A stretch of DNA of 64,000 bases from assembly GCA_031310005.1 (NCBI GenBank), contig CM062383.1, positions 1,178,001-1,242,000 on the forward strand, written 5' to 3'. Positions within the stretch are counted from its first letter, which is position 1, and every line of letters begins with the position of its first letter. The position numbers and the translations under genes were made by a program. The notes below the pieces were generated by a model, which was given only the letters and a program-made list of their open reading frames with translations, was not told the origin of the DNA and did not search any database. Origin of the DNA: Dactylellina haptotyla (Eukaryota; Ascomycota; Orbiliomycetes; Orbiliales; Orbiliaceae). Positions 46,286-59,070 of the stretch are shown here, piece by piece.

Positions 46286-47376
46286 GTCGCTAGCCCGTGA
46301 GGATTGACACCGGGTTTGTATTTTTGCATTTTAATTCGAACTCTGATTTTTTTTGTTCTAAATCTTCTGGGCGGAGGCAAAATACCCGATGAGAACGACA
46401 TACAAGGTTTTTTCTCTCGCTTTCCAGCTCAGTTTCCGTTTCCTGTTTTCTGGCCCATCCACGTGTATTTACATATGCGGGTGTGTCTGGAGTGTGTGTA
46501 TACGTTCGTTGGGGTTCTAGCTCCCCCCCATTTCCACCCCATTTCCACCGGCCTGGTGACACATGAGGCCTTTTATCGCTTCTCGGATTGCACATTATCC
46601 CGAGAAATCACCCACCCTGAAATATTTTTCAAATTCTCCTGTGAAAGGTTTTTGCCATCCGCAGATCTGCAATCGAGAATGGGCGGATCCAACTCGTGTC
46701 TACTCGATGTGTGCGCTGTGATGGTGGTGACGGTGATATTAATAATAGACTGGAGGGGATGGATGGCGCCTTCCTAGTAGACTCCCTCTCCCGATTGCCT
46801 ATACGGCAGGTAACGTTATAGCCCAGGGAGCAAACCCACCGGTCTTTCTCCTCTGGGTTCAAACCGCAAAAATCCTCCCCGCTGCACCTCGATCTTATCG
46901 CCATCTGATACTGCGTTGTCTATGCCGCCACCTTCTATGACCTTTGCGTGTGAATAATAAGATCCACGGTCGCAAGATGCTGTTGGTGAAGTGTTGCCGG
47001 AATGGCGCTGGCTCCACAGTAATCGCCCGGGCGTCCGTCCACCTGCTTCGAACATGTTTCGTTCGGGAGCGTATTACATGGCGCCAGATGGGCGACATAT
47101 TTGCAACATTTGGGGCTCCTCGCGGGCCGTTTTTATATTCCAATCAACTCGTCCAAAATATCACATTGTTGTAAATTGTATATGTGACGACAACACATTT
47201 ATCCCTGGCTTGAAGCCGAATATGCGTATACGCAATTTACACCACCCCCATACATTTGCCATTGTGATACGCCGGCTTCCCGCGATAATTACGAAACCAT
47301 TTCACCATTCCAACCGTCTCCCTTTTTATTTTAAAAGTGCAGTTCTACATTGTATCCCATAAATACGCCCTCAAAA

Positions 47377-48075
47377 TCATCCGCTCTTGACCTTCGTCGA
47401 CGATCGCGCCTGGATAGGACCCAATACTCCCGCCAGAGTGGCCAATCTCGTCACCGCAAGAAAGATCTATCCCGCTCGCATTCCCTCCAAATAAGCCGTG
47501 CTGTTTCTCTACTGCCAATTCTAACATGAAAGGTGCAACTCACCGTGAACCCAACATTGCCCCATGTGAATCCTGTCCACCGATGCGCCCCGAAGAACTC
47601 ATAAGACCCCATAATCCACCAGACCGCCATCCTGCACTCTCCAATCAGACATCTTACTCTCCGCAAGTGCATTTAATTTAAAAAAAAGGGAATACTCACA
47701 AATGCCCGACGTCACCCAAAAACAACGCCACGAGGTATCGCCTGACCACGGCGGCTTCGGTGGTACTCCACAGCACGGCAATGGCCATCATCGCCATGAT
47801 ACCGAACAAATTTCCCGTCTGCCATGCCATCAGCCTCCCCGACGGTGCCAAAGCCGTCAGCGGCGTATCCGGGAGCTGCTGGGCCACAAATTCGTCCGGG
47901 GTTAGTATCGCTACGGCGAATCCCGCAGCACTGTATAACACGTCCTTAGCACTACACCCCCCAACAACTAATCCCAAAGGACAAAAGGAACGAAGGTGGT
48001 CGTTTTTCCTTACGTTGACACGGGCTCGACGATGCAAAAGACCCAATACGGCACCGGTGGGAGTAACGTCGCCAT
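47377..48075 (-). CDS. DUF7704 family small membrane protein
   Basis: Four exons, 48014-48075, 47700-47951, 47544-47631 and 47377-47466, give 163 residues. The N-terminus MATLLPPVPYWVFCIVEPVS is the family signature. Then follow DVLYSAAGFAVAILTPDEFV and FVAQQLP, a hydrophobic segment QTGNLFGIMAMMAIAVLW, RYLVALFLGDVGHL, HRWTGFTWGNVGFT, and a last helix IFLAVTRLATLAGVLG. About four membrane segments are expected. The family is common in Pezizomycotina and functionally uncharacterised. Larger upstream in-frame ATGs on this strand read through non-conserved sequence and were not used. Confidence 0.82.
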
Positions 48076-49107
48076 TCCGTCGAACAACACAGAGTGTCAA
48101 CAAAACGAATACGGATTCGGCAATTCGAGCGTTTATCTGGCGTGAATAGCTCCCCCGCGCACACCTGAAGCTCGCACGGGAAACGTTCGCGCACACTCCC
48201 GCTTTTGCTCCTTTTCTTTCGCGCGGGACGAGCTTCCCGGCCGGACAATCGCTGACGGACGGACTCCCAGTTTCTCGACTCCCGCAGCTTGCAACACTTT
48301 CAGGAGTTTGGCCTGAAAAAGACAGCAAAAACCCGAGGCTACTTCTCACTCTGAGATGGCTTCTACCAAAAACTGGCGGGAAGGGGGACAGTATTTATGT
48401 ACTTGTCGTGGGGAAGACTCTCTCGGTCGGGCCAGCTGTTCCGGTGGCTGGCGAGGACGGGTGTGGGAGAGGGAAGCGTGGAACGAATCGGGCGCAATCT
48501 CCAGAGCCTCAGCCCAAATTGTGTTGGCAGCTGTGGGGGACGTGCCGGCAGCGCCAATTAGCCGCGCCAGCCGAAGCAACCCCACCCGGCCCCTCACATT
48601 CCGCCCAGCCTGCAGACGCCCATTCCAGCGGCCTGTTTACATTCCTCGGGAGGAGCCTCCGTCTTGATCCGATCCGAGCTGTCCGAATCGATCGTTTCTT
48701 TCTTGCTCACTCTCTCGCTCTCGATTTGCAGGACTAGCTCAACTGGCAGTCTTGGTGGGACCTCGGAAAAGGGAAGGGAGGCTCAAACGGGATGGAGAGG
48801 ACTGGGACGGGGGAGCGGGTCTTGGCCAGCCCGCACGCGACTTTTCGCACCCTTCGCTCTTTTCCAACGTTTTCGCGCGGCGGGCCCTCCAAAACAACAC
48901 CACCACAATCCGGCCCACCTCCCAACAACAACATGACAACCGCATCCTCACCTCTCCCTGTCGCCCTCGAGAACCCTGCTGCATTATTCATGCTTGCCGG
49001 CGCCTGCAACCCCAGCTGGTGCAGCGGAGATTGAAGCATCAGCCGTGTAATATAATCGACAGAGGCTCTGGAGCTCGACCTTCGAACGGAGCCAAAATAA
49101 TCTCAAC
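48076..49107. promoter_or_regulatory. Divergent promoter region of the DUF7704 gene and SOS7
   Basis: About 1 kb, more GC-rich than neighbouring spacers, with several overlapping open frames that look like composition effects. No gene product is recognisable. Confidence 0.45.
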
Positions 49108-50056
49108 ATGCCACCAAAGAAGAAGCCGCCGCAGCAGCAGCAGCAGAAACAAGATGCAGACCCCGCCCTCCCCTCTGACGCCAAATCCCCAGAGGAGCTG
49201 ATCAAACTTCTCGCCAAATCCCAAAAGGAACCCCTCGCCATTCTCAGGATCCTCAAGGAATCCCAGCAGCGAGACGGCGCAGACTCAACCCAGTCCTCCG
49301 CCATCCTGGAAGCCGAGCTGACCAGTTACAAGGAATACTTTTCCAAGCTCCGCTTCCAGTACCTCGAGCAGGTCACCAAAGAGCGTTTCCTGAATGCCAT
49401 CACCGCGGACGTGCCCGAGCTCGTGGAACCGGAGGAGATCGAGCTGTTGGAAGTGAAAGTTGCGAAGCAGAAAGAGGGGCTACGGGATTGTAAGAATAAA
49501 GTAAATTCCTTGCACGCAGACATATCCAAGCTGGGCAAAAAGGTCTGCGATGGTGCGTACTAAATTCTACCATCATATACACATAACCCTATATATCTGC
49601 CTACTAAGTATTTATTCTTGTAATTCTATAGAATACGCCGCCGTTAAAACAACCACAGAAAAACTCACTGCCCTCCCCGCATCCATCGCCGCCCTAGAGG
49701 CAGAAGTCGCATCCCTCCTTCACTTCTCTCCGGAAACCACCGACCCTTCCGTCGACATGGACCTGCACCTTCCACTCCGCGAGACTCTTCATCGCCTGCA
49801 GGCCACGGACTCGGAAATCATCCAGCTCCAGCGCCAGATCGATGCCGCGAACAGAAACGTAACGTCGAAGAACAGACGGATAGAAGTGCTCGACCGCGAG
49901 TTGAAGCCGTTAGAAGCGAACGCCGAGGCGGTTAGTGCCAACGCTGAGGAAAGCCGACGGCGACGGGAGGAAGAGCGGCAGCGCGGGCTGGCGAATAGAG
50001 AGAACGTGGGTAAATGGTATCGCACCGTGGAAGGGGTGTTGGGGGAGCTGGCTTAG
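49108..50056 (+). CDS. SOS7: Kinetochore protein Sos7
   Basis: Coiled-coil kinetochore protein; in fission yeast Sos7 links the Mis12/NMS complex to outer kinetochore assembly. Two exons, 49108-49552 and 49632-50056, give 289 residues. The diagnostic Sos7 block is KEPLAILRILKESQQRD followed by LTSYKEYFSKLRFQYLEQVT and KERFLNAI (about residues 40-105). The rest is almost continuous coiled coil, ending ENVGKWYRTVEGVLGEL. The N-terminus starts with a basic MPPKKKPP and a six-Gln run encoded by CAG repeats. It joins SPC19 and APC5 as the third mitotic gene in the window, though not adjacent to them. Confidence 0.85.
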
Positions 50057-50470
50057 ATACCTAATCACCTTACTCTTACCTGCATTTAACTTGGCTCTTT
50101 TGTATATTCTTCTCGTGGGTATAGGCGTTACACGGTGCGGTGCATACTATTGTCTTTCAGAACAGAGTGTTCTTTTTTAACAATAGAAATGACGGGAATC
50201 GTCATCCGATTTATTCGATCTAGCTCTACCCCCGCTGGCTGCCGTTCCAATTCTAGAATCTAAAAGTACACTGTACACTGGTAGACTACACTCATTACAA
50301 CAAAGTACTCGACAACGCCAAATAATGATAGAAAGTAGAGGGAAAAAAGGGGAAGAAAAGGAAAACTCGTGCTGTCGTAAATAAAAATGAAACAAGCCGC
50401 CCCCCGCCCCACACCATAATACTAACTATAAACTGCAGAAAACGGGAAATGAAGCCAAAAGGAGGAGCAG
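50057..50470. other. Intergenic between convergent SOS7 and CAB1
   Basis: About 410 bases of 3' sequence. Nothing further is seen. Confidence 0.5.
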
Positions 50471-52155
50471 CTAACCAAAGCTGCTCCGTCTCCTACCCCA
50501 GTCTCTCGGCTGCCGTCGCAGGAACGCCCCGACGGCACCGAGATACCCTTCATGTCGCAAAAAGTACGCCTGCGCTTGCCCTTTCGACCAGAATTTGATA
50601 GCGTAGGCGAGTGTATTCATCGTCTGTCGGTGGCCGCGGATGAACGAGCCGCCAAAGTATATCCGGCCGAGATTGTGGTGTTGCGCGTGTAGATAGGCGA
50701 TTTGGCCGATGTTGTTACTGGAAGCCAGCATTAGCATCATCATCTCCTGTCGGAACAGTGTACTACAAATCTCACCTAATAGCGTAAAGCAGACTCCTGC
50801 TGATGTCTTCCGCCTTGAAGTTCTTCATCTTCTCGTTCTTGATATCTTCCACCGCCTGCGACGGCATCGCGCGGTCCTCCAAATCTGCACCGTTGACGTC
50901 CGGCTCGTCGACTTCGTCTATAATCGCGCTCCCGTTCACCCCATTTTCTTTCACCCCGTTTTCAGTTGGCGTCGGTGATGCAGCAACGCTCTTCTTGAAC
51001 ACTTTGCCAAAGGTACTCGCGATAGTGGTGCTCTTCAGTCCTATCCGGCCGTAATCCGTCCCATAAATATCACCGACGAGCATGTCGACGGTCGTGTTAT
51101 CGCCGCGGTCTGCGAGCTTGAGCATCTCGTCGAAGCTCCTGGCACCGGTGAGCAGCGAGAGGAGACCCCACAGCGTACCGCCACCAAGGGATGTGCCGCC
51201 GATACGTTCGAACTTTTGCGGGCCGGAGACTTTGATCATGCTGACGCCGGAACCGATATTTACCAGCTACCATTCAATTAGCAATTTGTCTTCCCGTCCA
51301 TTCTCCTCACGTGTTTAGAATATTAAGCAATCGAAGGATGGGAAGAAGCAAAACATACCAGATAAGGATAAATGTCCTCCGAAGGTTCGACGAACCGCAT
51401 CGGATCCTCATCGGAATAAGTAAACACCTCCTCTGGAATCTCCGTCAAAAAGAAATCCAACCCAACGATCAAACACTCCATCTCATCCTCACGGTAAACG
51501 TGCACCCCTTCGAGCGCCTCGCATATCTTGTCGTAGTACTTGTGCGCCCCGCCGCCGGTAGCCATAACGCATAAATCGTGCTGTGCGGCCTTGCTGTTCC
51601 TTTTATTGCCATTGGAATCGGCGGATAGTAGCTGCTGCTGCTGTATCCGCTGCCCGTTTATCAGGATGCCCATGTAAGCGATGCAGTCGTCGATGTTTTC
51701 GGTTTCGAAATTGACAAAGTTTAGCCGGCCGCCTTCGTAGATCGGGTCGCGGGTAAAGTAGACGAGTTTGGCGAGGGAGCCGCCAATCTGTACGCATATC
51801 GAAAAATCGTAATTAGCACCAATTGTCTTGTATATCGTGGAAAACGCAGGTTGTAGAAAAGGAAGTGAACGCACGTCTACGGCAATGTGGGAGACCTCGC
51901 TGCTGTGGTGGGGTAGTCTGATGTCCCTCGTCCCACTCGGCTTGAGGGCTTTGGGCGGAGACCCGGCTTCCTCATCGACGATAAAGGCGCCCTCGACGTT
52001 GATTCGGATTGTGCCTAGAAGTTTTGTGTTCTATATTAGCCGGGTGTTATGCATATGCGAAGCAATTGAGGCTTACCAGGGTGAACGATGGTGGAATCGA
52101 TGGTAGTGTTCTTCCGCGCTCGGCCGGCGAGCTGCGGCCGGGACCTTTCCTCCAT
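50471..52155 (-). CDS. CAB1: Pantothenate kinase
   Basis: Type II pantothenate kinase, the first and rate-limiting step of coenzyme A synthesis. Five exons, 52077-52155, 51875-52014, 51359-51787, 50776-51266 and 50471-50717, give 461 residues. The phosphate-binding motif [16 protein letters not shown] lies near residue 66; [14 protein letters not shown] and [20 protein letters not shown] then [16 protein letters not shown] follow. The C-terminal [20 protein letters not shown] then FGGSFIRGH is the acyl-CoA regulatory and dimer region. An Asn/Glu/Asp-rich insertion of about 40 residues ([12 protein letters not shown]) interrupts the kinase fold after FGKVFKKS, as in other filamentous fungi. 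Confidence 0.95.
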
Positions 52156-53345
52156 TTCTTATTGAATTTTATGAATATAGAGCTTTTATGCTGGAGGAAG
52201 TTATATTTTAAGGGATAGAGGACCGAAGTTTGTATTTTTGGGGTGGTTGAGGTGCGCTGGAGTTGGGTGTACCGAGGCGCCGAGGCAGGGAGTCGGGTTT
52301 ATATGAGAGTTTACGCTAGGGACCGAAATTTTATACGACAAGCTCCAGGGTCGTGTGCTGGGTGGGAAAAGTGAACGGAGGAGAGAAAAGGAGTAGAAAT
52401 GTATTTACTATCTACTCAAATAATCAGCTTAGCTCAGATATAAAAGAGCACTACATTTTACAGGGGTTGAGGGGCCTCGTGGAAGAGAAAAAAAAACGAG
52501 ACGGCGGTGGTGATGAGGTACAGAGGTGCTGTGCAATTACGTACATAAGTTGTTGGTTGGGGCCTGGCCGCATCGCATGAACCTACCCGTTACGTTGGAC
52601 CCCGGCGGAGGGGAGGGAAGGTACCTTTTGGGAATCCCGATCGATATGAGACACCGTTCACTTCTGATAGTGCGCAGGAGGTCGGAGGAACCGAGTCTGT
52701 GAGGTCTCTCCCTCTCTATAATATATATATAAAGTCGGGCGAGCGGAGGGGAGCTGGGCCAAAGCGGCGTCGACGGCAGGTGATCGATAGTTCCAATAGC
52801 TACGACGATATCTCCACCGATGTGCAGAACGGAACAGTATGACATACCCCCCTTCGAGGCCTTCTATTTATTTCACTGGCCAGATCCGGCCCAGCTACCT
52901 TTTTCTGGGGTTGGGCAGCCAGCATTGGCCGAACGTCAACCGAGGGACCGAATCTTGCCGCAGGAGCCTGTTGAGCCAACCAATTCCTCGCCGGCTGATT
53001 GGACATCATGACGGAGTTCCCCAGCGGCCAGGGCGGGCTGCCATTGATCCAAAACCCGTCCGGCCCAGTCGCATTACCAATCCAGTCGTATCTCGCCCGC
53101 CAACTCCGAACCCGCCGAACCAAGGTAATCGATCAATCAACCACGCCCTCAACACAATTAGGATGTAGGAAATAACTAAATTATATTGCAAATATCACCA
53201 TGCCAATGCTCCTTTTGATATCACTCGCTCCAATGCTGCAAAAAATGACCCGATACACAAACCCGTAGACTCCTGCTGACCGCTATATACAATAATACAA
53301 TACAAGACACAGTCATACGCGTGAATAAAAATAGAAGTGACACAT
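52156..53345. other. Intergenic, CAB1 promoter side to REV3 3' side
   Basis: About 1.2 kb. A poly-A run occurs near 52,489-52,496 and TATATATATA near 52,722-52,731. No gene, tRNA or repeat was identified. Confidence 0.5.
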
Positions 53346-56300
53346 TTACCAATCCACGCCGCCCAGTTCCTGCAGGTGCTTTAGAAACGGCTCTACAGTC
53401 GCCCGCTCTGCCCGCATGTTCGTATCGTGCCTCGCCCGGCTATAAAACACAGGGCAGTCCTTTGAATCACACGCAACCTCCTCACTCGGTGCCACATCCG
53501 CGCAGCTCCTGCATATCCTCATGAGCCCCGCATTCCTTCTCTCCATCTTGGCCAGCCTGCTGCGCAGCGCATACATCGACCCGTCGATATCTTCCAAACA
53601 AGCCTCGCATATGCCCTTCTCCGTGTCTTTGGCGTAGCAGACAATACACGCAGACCCTTTCATGAACGACTCGATCGTGTGTTTCCTCACCTGCTGTTGC
53701 TGGTCATCCCCTGTGAGACCCACTGGTGCTTCCACGATCCTCCTCAAACGCTGGATCTTTGGCATCTCATCGTACCACGCCCGCACGTTCGCCCCCACCA
53801 GATTAAATATTCTCTCCAGCGGCGGGATTAGATTTTTCGAAATGTAGTACTCCGCATCCAGCCTGTTCCGGCTGTTCTCCAGCAGCTCTTCTGGTGGTAC
53901 GCAGCGATCGGCTAATCTCGCTCCCGGCGCCCCGGATATCACCACGTACGGAACCCGTTCTCCGTACTGCGGTTCCGCACGGTGATCCGCCAGCATTTTC
54001 TTCGTCGAGATGAGTGCCCCCGGCGGTAGCATGCCCTTTTCGCTGTATGTTCCGAGTCTAACTTCTTTTGCAAAGCAGAAGTCCTGAATCGACACCTTCT
54101 CTGACATGATCTTGGTGCACTGTCGTTGAAAGTACTCTTTCACCTGTGACAGGTCGGCCGTTCGGAATAGCGTCTTCAGCGCTGCTTCTTCGATTTTCTG
54201 TTCCGCCGGTGTGCCGTCCCTTCTCACGGTTTCTATCCCCTTGGCGTCGAATTCGGGTTCTACCTGGCTCTTACTCTCGTATTTGAATCCCACGTACCGC
54301 TTCTTCGCGAGTAGCACACACGGGAAATACACCTTTTCAAACTTGAGTTTGATCGGCCGCGGGTTTGAGTCCGTTATCGTCCTTGCAATGTCCGCGCCGA
54401 TGTCGAACGCTTCGTCCTTTGTTTTGCCAGGAAGATAGACGAACAAGCTGTCCGTGTCTCCGTATACGACCTCAGCGCCCCACCTCTCTGTTGCGTGAAT
54501 CATCTCGATCGCCTTCTCCAGCGTCTCCCTCCCTGTTTGCACAATGCTATCTGCGATCTCTGCACACGGCATCCGCCCTGAGAACGACGCAGAGGTATAC
54601 CCGTATGTCACGTTCGCGATCAGTTTCAACGCCAACTGTCGATTATTCAACAGCGCTTGAAGCATCTTGTCGTCTTTATCCTTCTTCATCCCTTCTTTCA
54701 CCATCACCCTCGTCTCTAGAATTTCCGATAACATCTTTGCCAGCAGCGACCTGCGTACCTCCGGCTTGACGTAAATCATTCCGTTCGGCGCAATGTTAAT
54801 CTGATCCTTCATCAATTCCAACAGCCCCTTCTCACGTTTATACTCTATAAATCCCATCTTATTCACCCCGCCCTTCCACGCCAATACTCGCCCCAGACAC
54901 GTCGAATAGCAGTAGTTGAACGCAATCATAACCGATGGGTACAAACTCTGGAAATCCAGTACCAAAAGTGGGCTGGTGTAGAAATTCGACTGCGGCTCCA
55001 TCACTAATGGCAGGCACTCCAGCGCGTTCTGACTGCCAACTTGTTTCCGACTCGGCGAGATCAGTACAAAGCACTCCGGTTTCGCAATCCGAAACATGAG
55101 CGACTCGACTTTGAACTGCGACCCGCGGCTGAACACACTAAAGAAATCCACACCAAGCAGCCGCGCCTGCTCGCTCGTACGCATGACCAGTTCCTGTGCG
55201 TCTAGCAGCTCCAGATCAACTCGTACCCGAGAAACATAATACCGGAACACCCGCGCTAGCGCATTCGTCTTCTCGCTGTTGTACCATTTTGTTAGATCTT
55301 TATGCGAGTAATGCGGAATCCGACGGTGTAGTAAGTGAAACGTCACGTTCTCCATAGTGTACTGCAGCAGATTCAGCTCGCCACGCATCACCCGCCAGAT
55401 GTTGATCAGATGCCTGCCCGTCACGCGGATGCTCGAAGTGTGCGTGAAGCCCCACCTATCCGCTTCCTTACCAAACCTACCGTGCGCTTGGACTTTCACG
55501 CGGGAGAGCTCATCGCAAAAGTTGAAGTCGTATTTATGCCGCGCTCGTTCGATGAGGTACCCCCACGAGGAATTATGCACTTCGTACCCAGTGATGATAT
55601 CTGGGTCTAGCTCACGGACTACTCGGACAAGCGCGAGCAACAAGTCAAGTTCGGAATTTTCCCGCTCGACTTCGATGGTGAATAATTTGCGGATACGGTC
55701 GGCGTCGAATTCTGATTCGGAGAGGATAAGGGCTCCGGTGTGCAGGCCTTCCTGGAGTCCCTGGCTGGCTTGCTCGGCGTCACTGGAGCGGAAGCTGTAG
55801 AAGATGCAAGAGACTTCGTCTTCCACCGGGTCGGGGAGGAGGGTGCCGCGGGTGTTGATGTGGATTTCTAGTGACATCATGCTCATGTGCTGGACTTCGT
55901 GGTCAATATTACCGGATTTCTTGCGCTGGGTGAATTTAAAACCGTGTTTATTCTTTTGGGTTGGTGCATCGATTTGGGAGGCGAAACCTGCGCCGAAAGG
56001 TGGAGGAACGGGCTCCTGACTGTCCTCTATGATGGTGGTATATTTGGCTTCTTCTTCTTCAGCGAGCCACTGTTCGATTTCGGTGCGCGGTGGTGGGGGT
56101 TTGGCGAATTCCCAGCAGCGGTAGGATGTTCGGCGGGGCGGTTTCTTGGTTTGCTTGGTTGATATAGGAGTGGAAGAGGGAACATAGCCGCCATCTGGGT
56201 TGAAATTTGGGAGGTAGTGAACGCTGGAGGATTGTAACCTGAATTCCTTGCCGGCGTATTCGCGTGGGCGGTCTGGGACATCCTTATCATTGCTGTAGTA

Positions 56301-58556
56301 TGCCTCTTGGTATACCATGTGGGGCAGGCCAAAGTCATCGAGTGTGTCTATAAGTTCGGCAGCGGTTGGCGGGATGGAGTTGAAGCAGATGAGGTCTCCA
56401 CGAGGCGGGAATGTGAGCTTCAATGCAGCGGCCAGGGTGAGAGTCTGAGATGCTGGCAAACTGTTAGTATAGCTACGAGCATATTGATATTTGACTATTT
56501 ACCATCTGTCTTTTGAGTTTCCGTAGCACCTCTGCTAAAAGAGGATTTTGGGTGGCTGAAATTTTTGGACTTGTTGTACGATGCATCTTGTGACAGCGAA
56601 AGCCGAAGAACTGTTTCTTCGCTCGCATCTTTGACTACCGGGAAGGAGGATTTGATCCCTCGAAGGGTTGATGTTCGCGAGTTTTGAGACCAGCCATTAT
56701 TCGATTGTGAGCCCTGAGAAGATAGAAGCCCCTGCCCCTGAGATGAACTGAGAGCCTGTCCCTGCGATGAATTCTGCGAGCTGGGTGGACCGTTCTTTCG
56801 GGGACTAAACATCGCCTCTACTATCAATCTCTTGCTTGGCGTCAGCGGAAAGTCTTGCGTCGGTTGCGACTTTCTAGGTGTTTTTGGAATTGGTGTGACT
56901 TTGGGGGTAATGGACTTCGTGATGGGTTTGGCCGTCCGGATATCGTATTCTCCGTTGTCTTGCCATTGAAGCTTCAAGGGTCGTTCCTCTCCCTTTACCT
57001 CAATTCCGCCTTCGCCTCGAGGTGGTGGTGGGATAGTACTGAATGACTCTACATCGATATTAAAGTCGTGCTCATTGAATTTCCACATATCCGAGATACC
57101 CAGAACGCCGAAATCGTCAAAATCATCCTTCAATATAACGGTTTGTGACAACTTTTCTTCTAGTTTCTGAAGAGCCCCGTCCTCCATTGGCCCGTCCTCA
57201 CTAGCTTGAGGGGTCAAGTCTTCATCTTCTTCCTCTTGGTTGTCCTTGTCTACCAATTCATCCGGGTTCACCGGGTCGGCCTCTTCAGTTTGAAAGATTC
57301 CTTCTTCATCCACATCCACACTGCTCTCACTTTGGAACATTTCGAGCGGGATGCTCGAAATGCTCTCTTTCCCAATAGTAGCGGGATAAAAATCTTCCAC
57401 CGTCTCCCAGGTAGTCTTAATATCCTTACCGTTTTCACCATTGGCCACAAATTCATCCCAATTAATCCTCCCCCGCGCCTCCTTCGCATCTTCCATCTCG
57501 ATAATCTCCGCCACCTTCTCTCTATACTCCTCCTCATGTACCCACCCGCCGTGCACCTTCCTGGTAGCAGCAGATAGCGCAACCCCGAAGGACTCGACAC
57601 TGATGTCCTTCAGATTTCTCCTCCTCTGTTCGTCCTTCCACAGCTCCGCCATGCTGGGCACGAGTTTCTTGTCCGCAGGAATGGGATTCCTGAGCTCCAA
57701 AAAGTCGTGATGCAAGTCCCTGGGCTCGACATCCAATCTGTTGAGAATATCCTGCACTCGAATATCAATCTCCAACGAACAATGTGATATCCGCGGGAAA
57801 TCTTCCTCTTCGAGTATATCTTCCGCCTTGACCTCCCCGATGTGCCAAATATGTGCTTCCCCAGCTTCATCTTCACTCGGGATCGGCTGGCGGAAATACA
57901 CTCGCGAACAGTTGATATACCCGCACCCGTAGAGGTTGTAATCGATCATCCATTGCGGGATGTACTGTAAATGTGCTTCGTAGGGCTGAAATTGGGTGTG
58001 CAGGATGGCGCCACTGCGGAGGAGGTCGGAAACCCGGGTTGTGGTTGACGGGTTGAGAAGGTATATTTTGAGATAGTAAGACCAACCAACGTTAAAGCCA
58101 AAGAATGGGACGCCTTTGCAGATTGTGATGCGGGCGACGAAGACATTTTTGGGGTCATGCGGGTTGCGGCGGTAGATTTTGCAGAGGGCATGGTCAATGC
58201 TCGCATGGAGGCGGTAGATGTACGCAGTCACTTTATCAGTGTATATTAGCGGATCTTGCGATGTAATTAATGCATGGGTTTTAATTTATAGAGATTTATA
58301 TACCATCATCCGGGGCGAGATTGCCCTGATATTGAACGTAGAGGTACGGGAATGCGCCGTGAATGTGGGCGCACACTTTCTGGCCGGTTTCTGTTGCGCC
58401 AAAGACACGCAGGATGGGGAGAGTGGCCTTGATCTTTTGGCCTGGAGGGGTCGATTTACTGAGGATAACGGGGTAGTCGAGCCTGGTGGGAGTGGCCTGA
58501 TAAGTGTCGACATTATTCAGCCTCAGGCGGAAGGCGACCTTGTGCTGGTGGGCCAT
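53346..58556 (-). CDS. REV3: DNA polymerase zeta catalytic subunit Rev3
   Basis: B-family polymerase for translesion synthesis past DNA damage, partner of Rev7 and the Pol31/Pol32 subunits. Three exons, 58304-58556, 56503-58230 and 53346-56452, give 1,695 residues (yeast 1,504). The N-terminus holds VFGATETGQKVCAHIHGAFP and AYIYRLHASIDHAL, typical of Rev3. Polymerase motif A is DFQSLYPSV (Asp1160) and motif C is YGDTDS (Asp1326, Asp1328). CysA is CIVCYAKDTEKGICEAC, and CysB, which binds a 4Fe-4S cluster in the family, is CRSCADVAPSEEVACDSKDC. A disordered Ser/Gln-rich stretch sits near 550-640. The exon 1/2 junction uses an AAAG acceptor. Confidence 0.95.
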
Positions 58557-59070
58557 TGCACTCGACCGTCATCTCATCGAGCGTCCAGTCGCGGGTGAGT
58601 TATGTTGCTCATCCGATATTATTGTCTCGTACAGGTGCAATTGTGGTGGTTTGCGGTGTTGTTTAGCGTTTGTTTGGGCGCGCGACGGATGCGTTGCAGC
58701 GATGTCCGCCTGCGCCGATCCCCAGCGAATTTATGACTCTGCGCCAACGCCGTCTGCAACTTTTCTTTGCCCATCACCAACACGACCATCAACCTTCGAC
58801 TTCCCGCCCAATCGATCAACTGTCCCTCGACCATCACACGTTATATAGACCTTCATTCCCTCATGCTATCATCGTCTGATTTTCCTCTCTAATCACCATC
58901 ATCACCATCACCATCACCATCACCATCACCATCACCATCAGTGCCACCTCTGCAGCCGCGTCCGCCTCCCTCACCCCAAGACTCGAAGCCATTGCGGCTT
59001 CACTCTCTCCATACCTACTGTCGTCCTACTCGCGAAGCCAATTGGCTTCAATATCATCTCTCTTCCCTCA
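58557..59070. promoter_or_regulatory. Divergent promoter region of REV3 and the telobox gene
   Basis: 514 bases between divergent start codons. It contains the CACCAT hexamer array at 58892-58940, 130 bases before the telobox gene start. Confidence 0.55.
58892..58940 (+). repeat. (CACCAT)n / (CATCAC)n hexamer microsatellite
   Basis: About eight near-perfect CACCAT units. It lies in the divergent promoter, probably in the 5' leader of the telobox gene, so it could vary in length between strains. Confidence 0.9.

Larger units (their letters stand above)
45044..47376. other. Gene-poor spacer upstream of ASH1
   Basis: 2.3 kb with the ASH1 promoter on the left and the DUF7704 gene 3' end on the right. 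A purine-rich tract lies at about 45,480-45,665, and a CTA triplet run at 46261-46285. Small open frames here lack splice partners and recognisable products. Confidence 0.45.

Noticed and set aside
46304-46777. 157-codon plus-strand frame upstream of ASH1
   Set aside because: No recognisable domain; codon pattern and Phe/Cys/Trp richness look non-coding.
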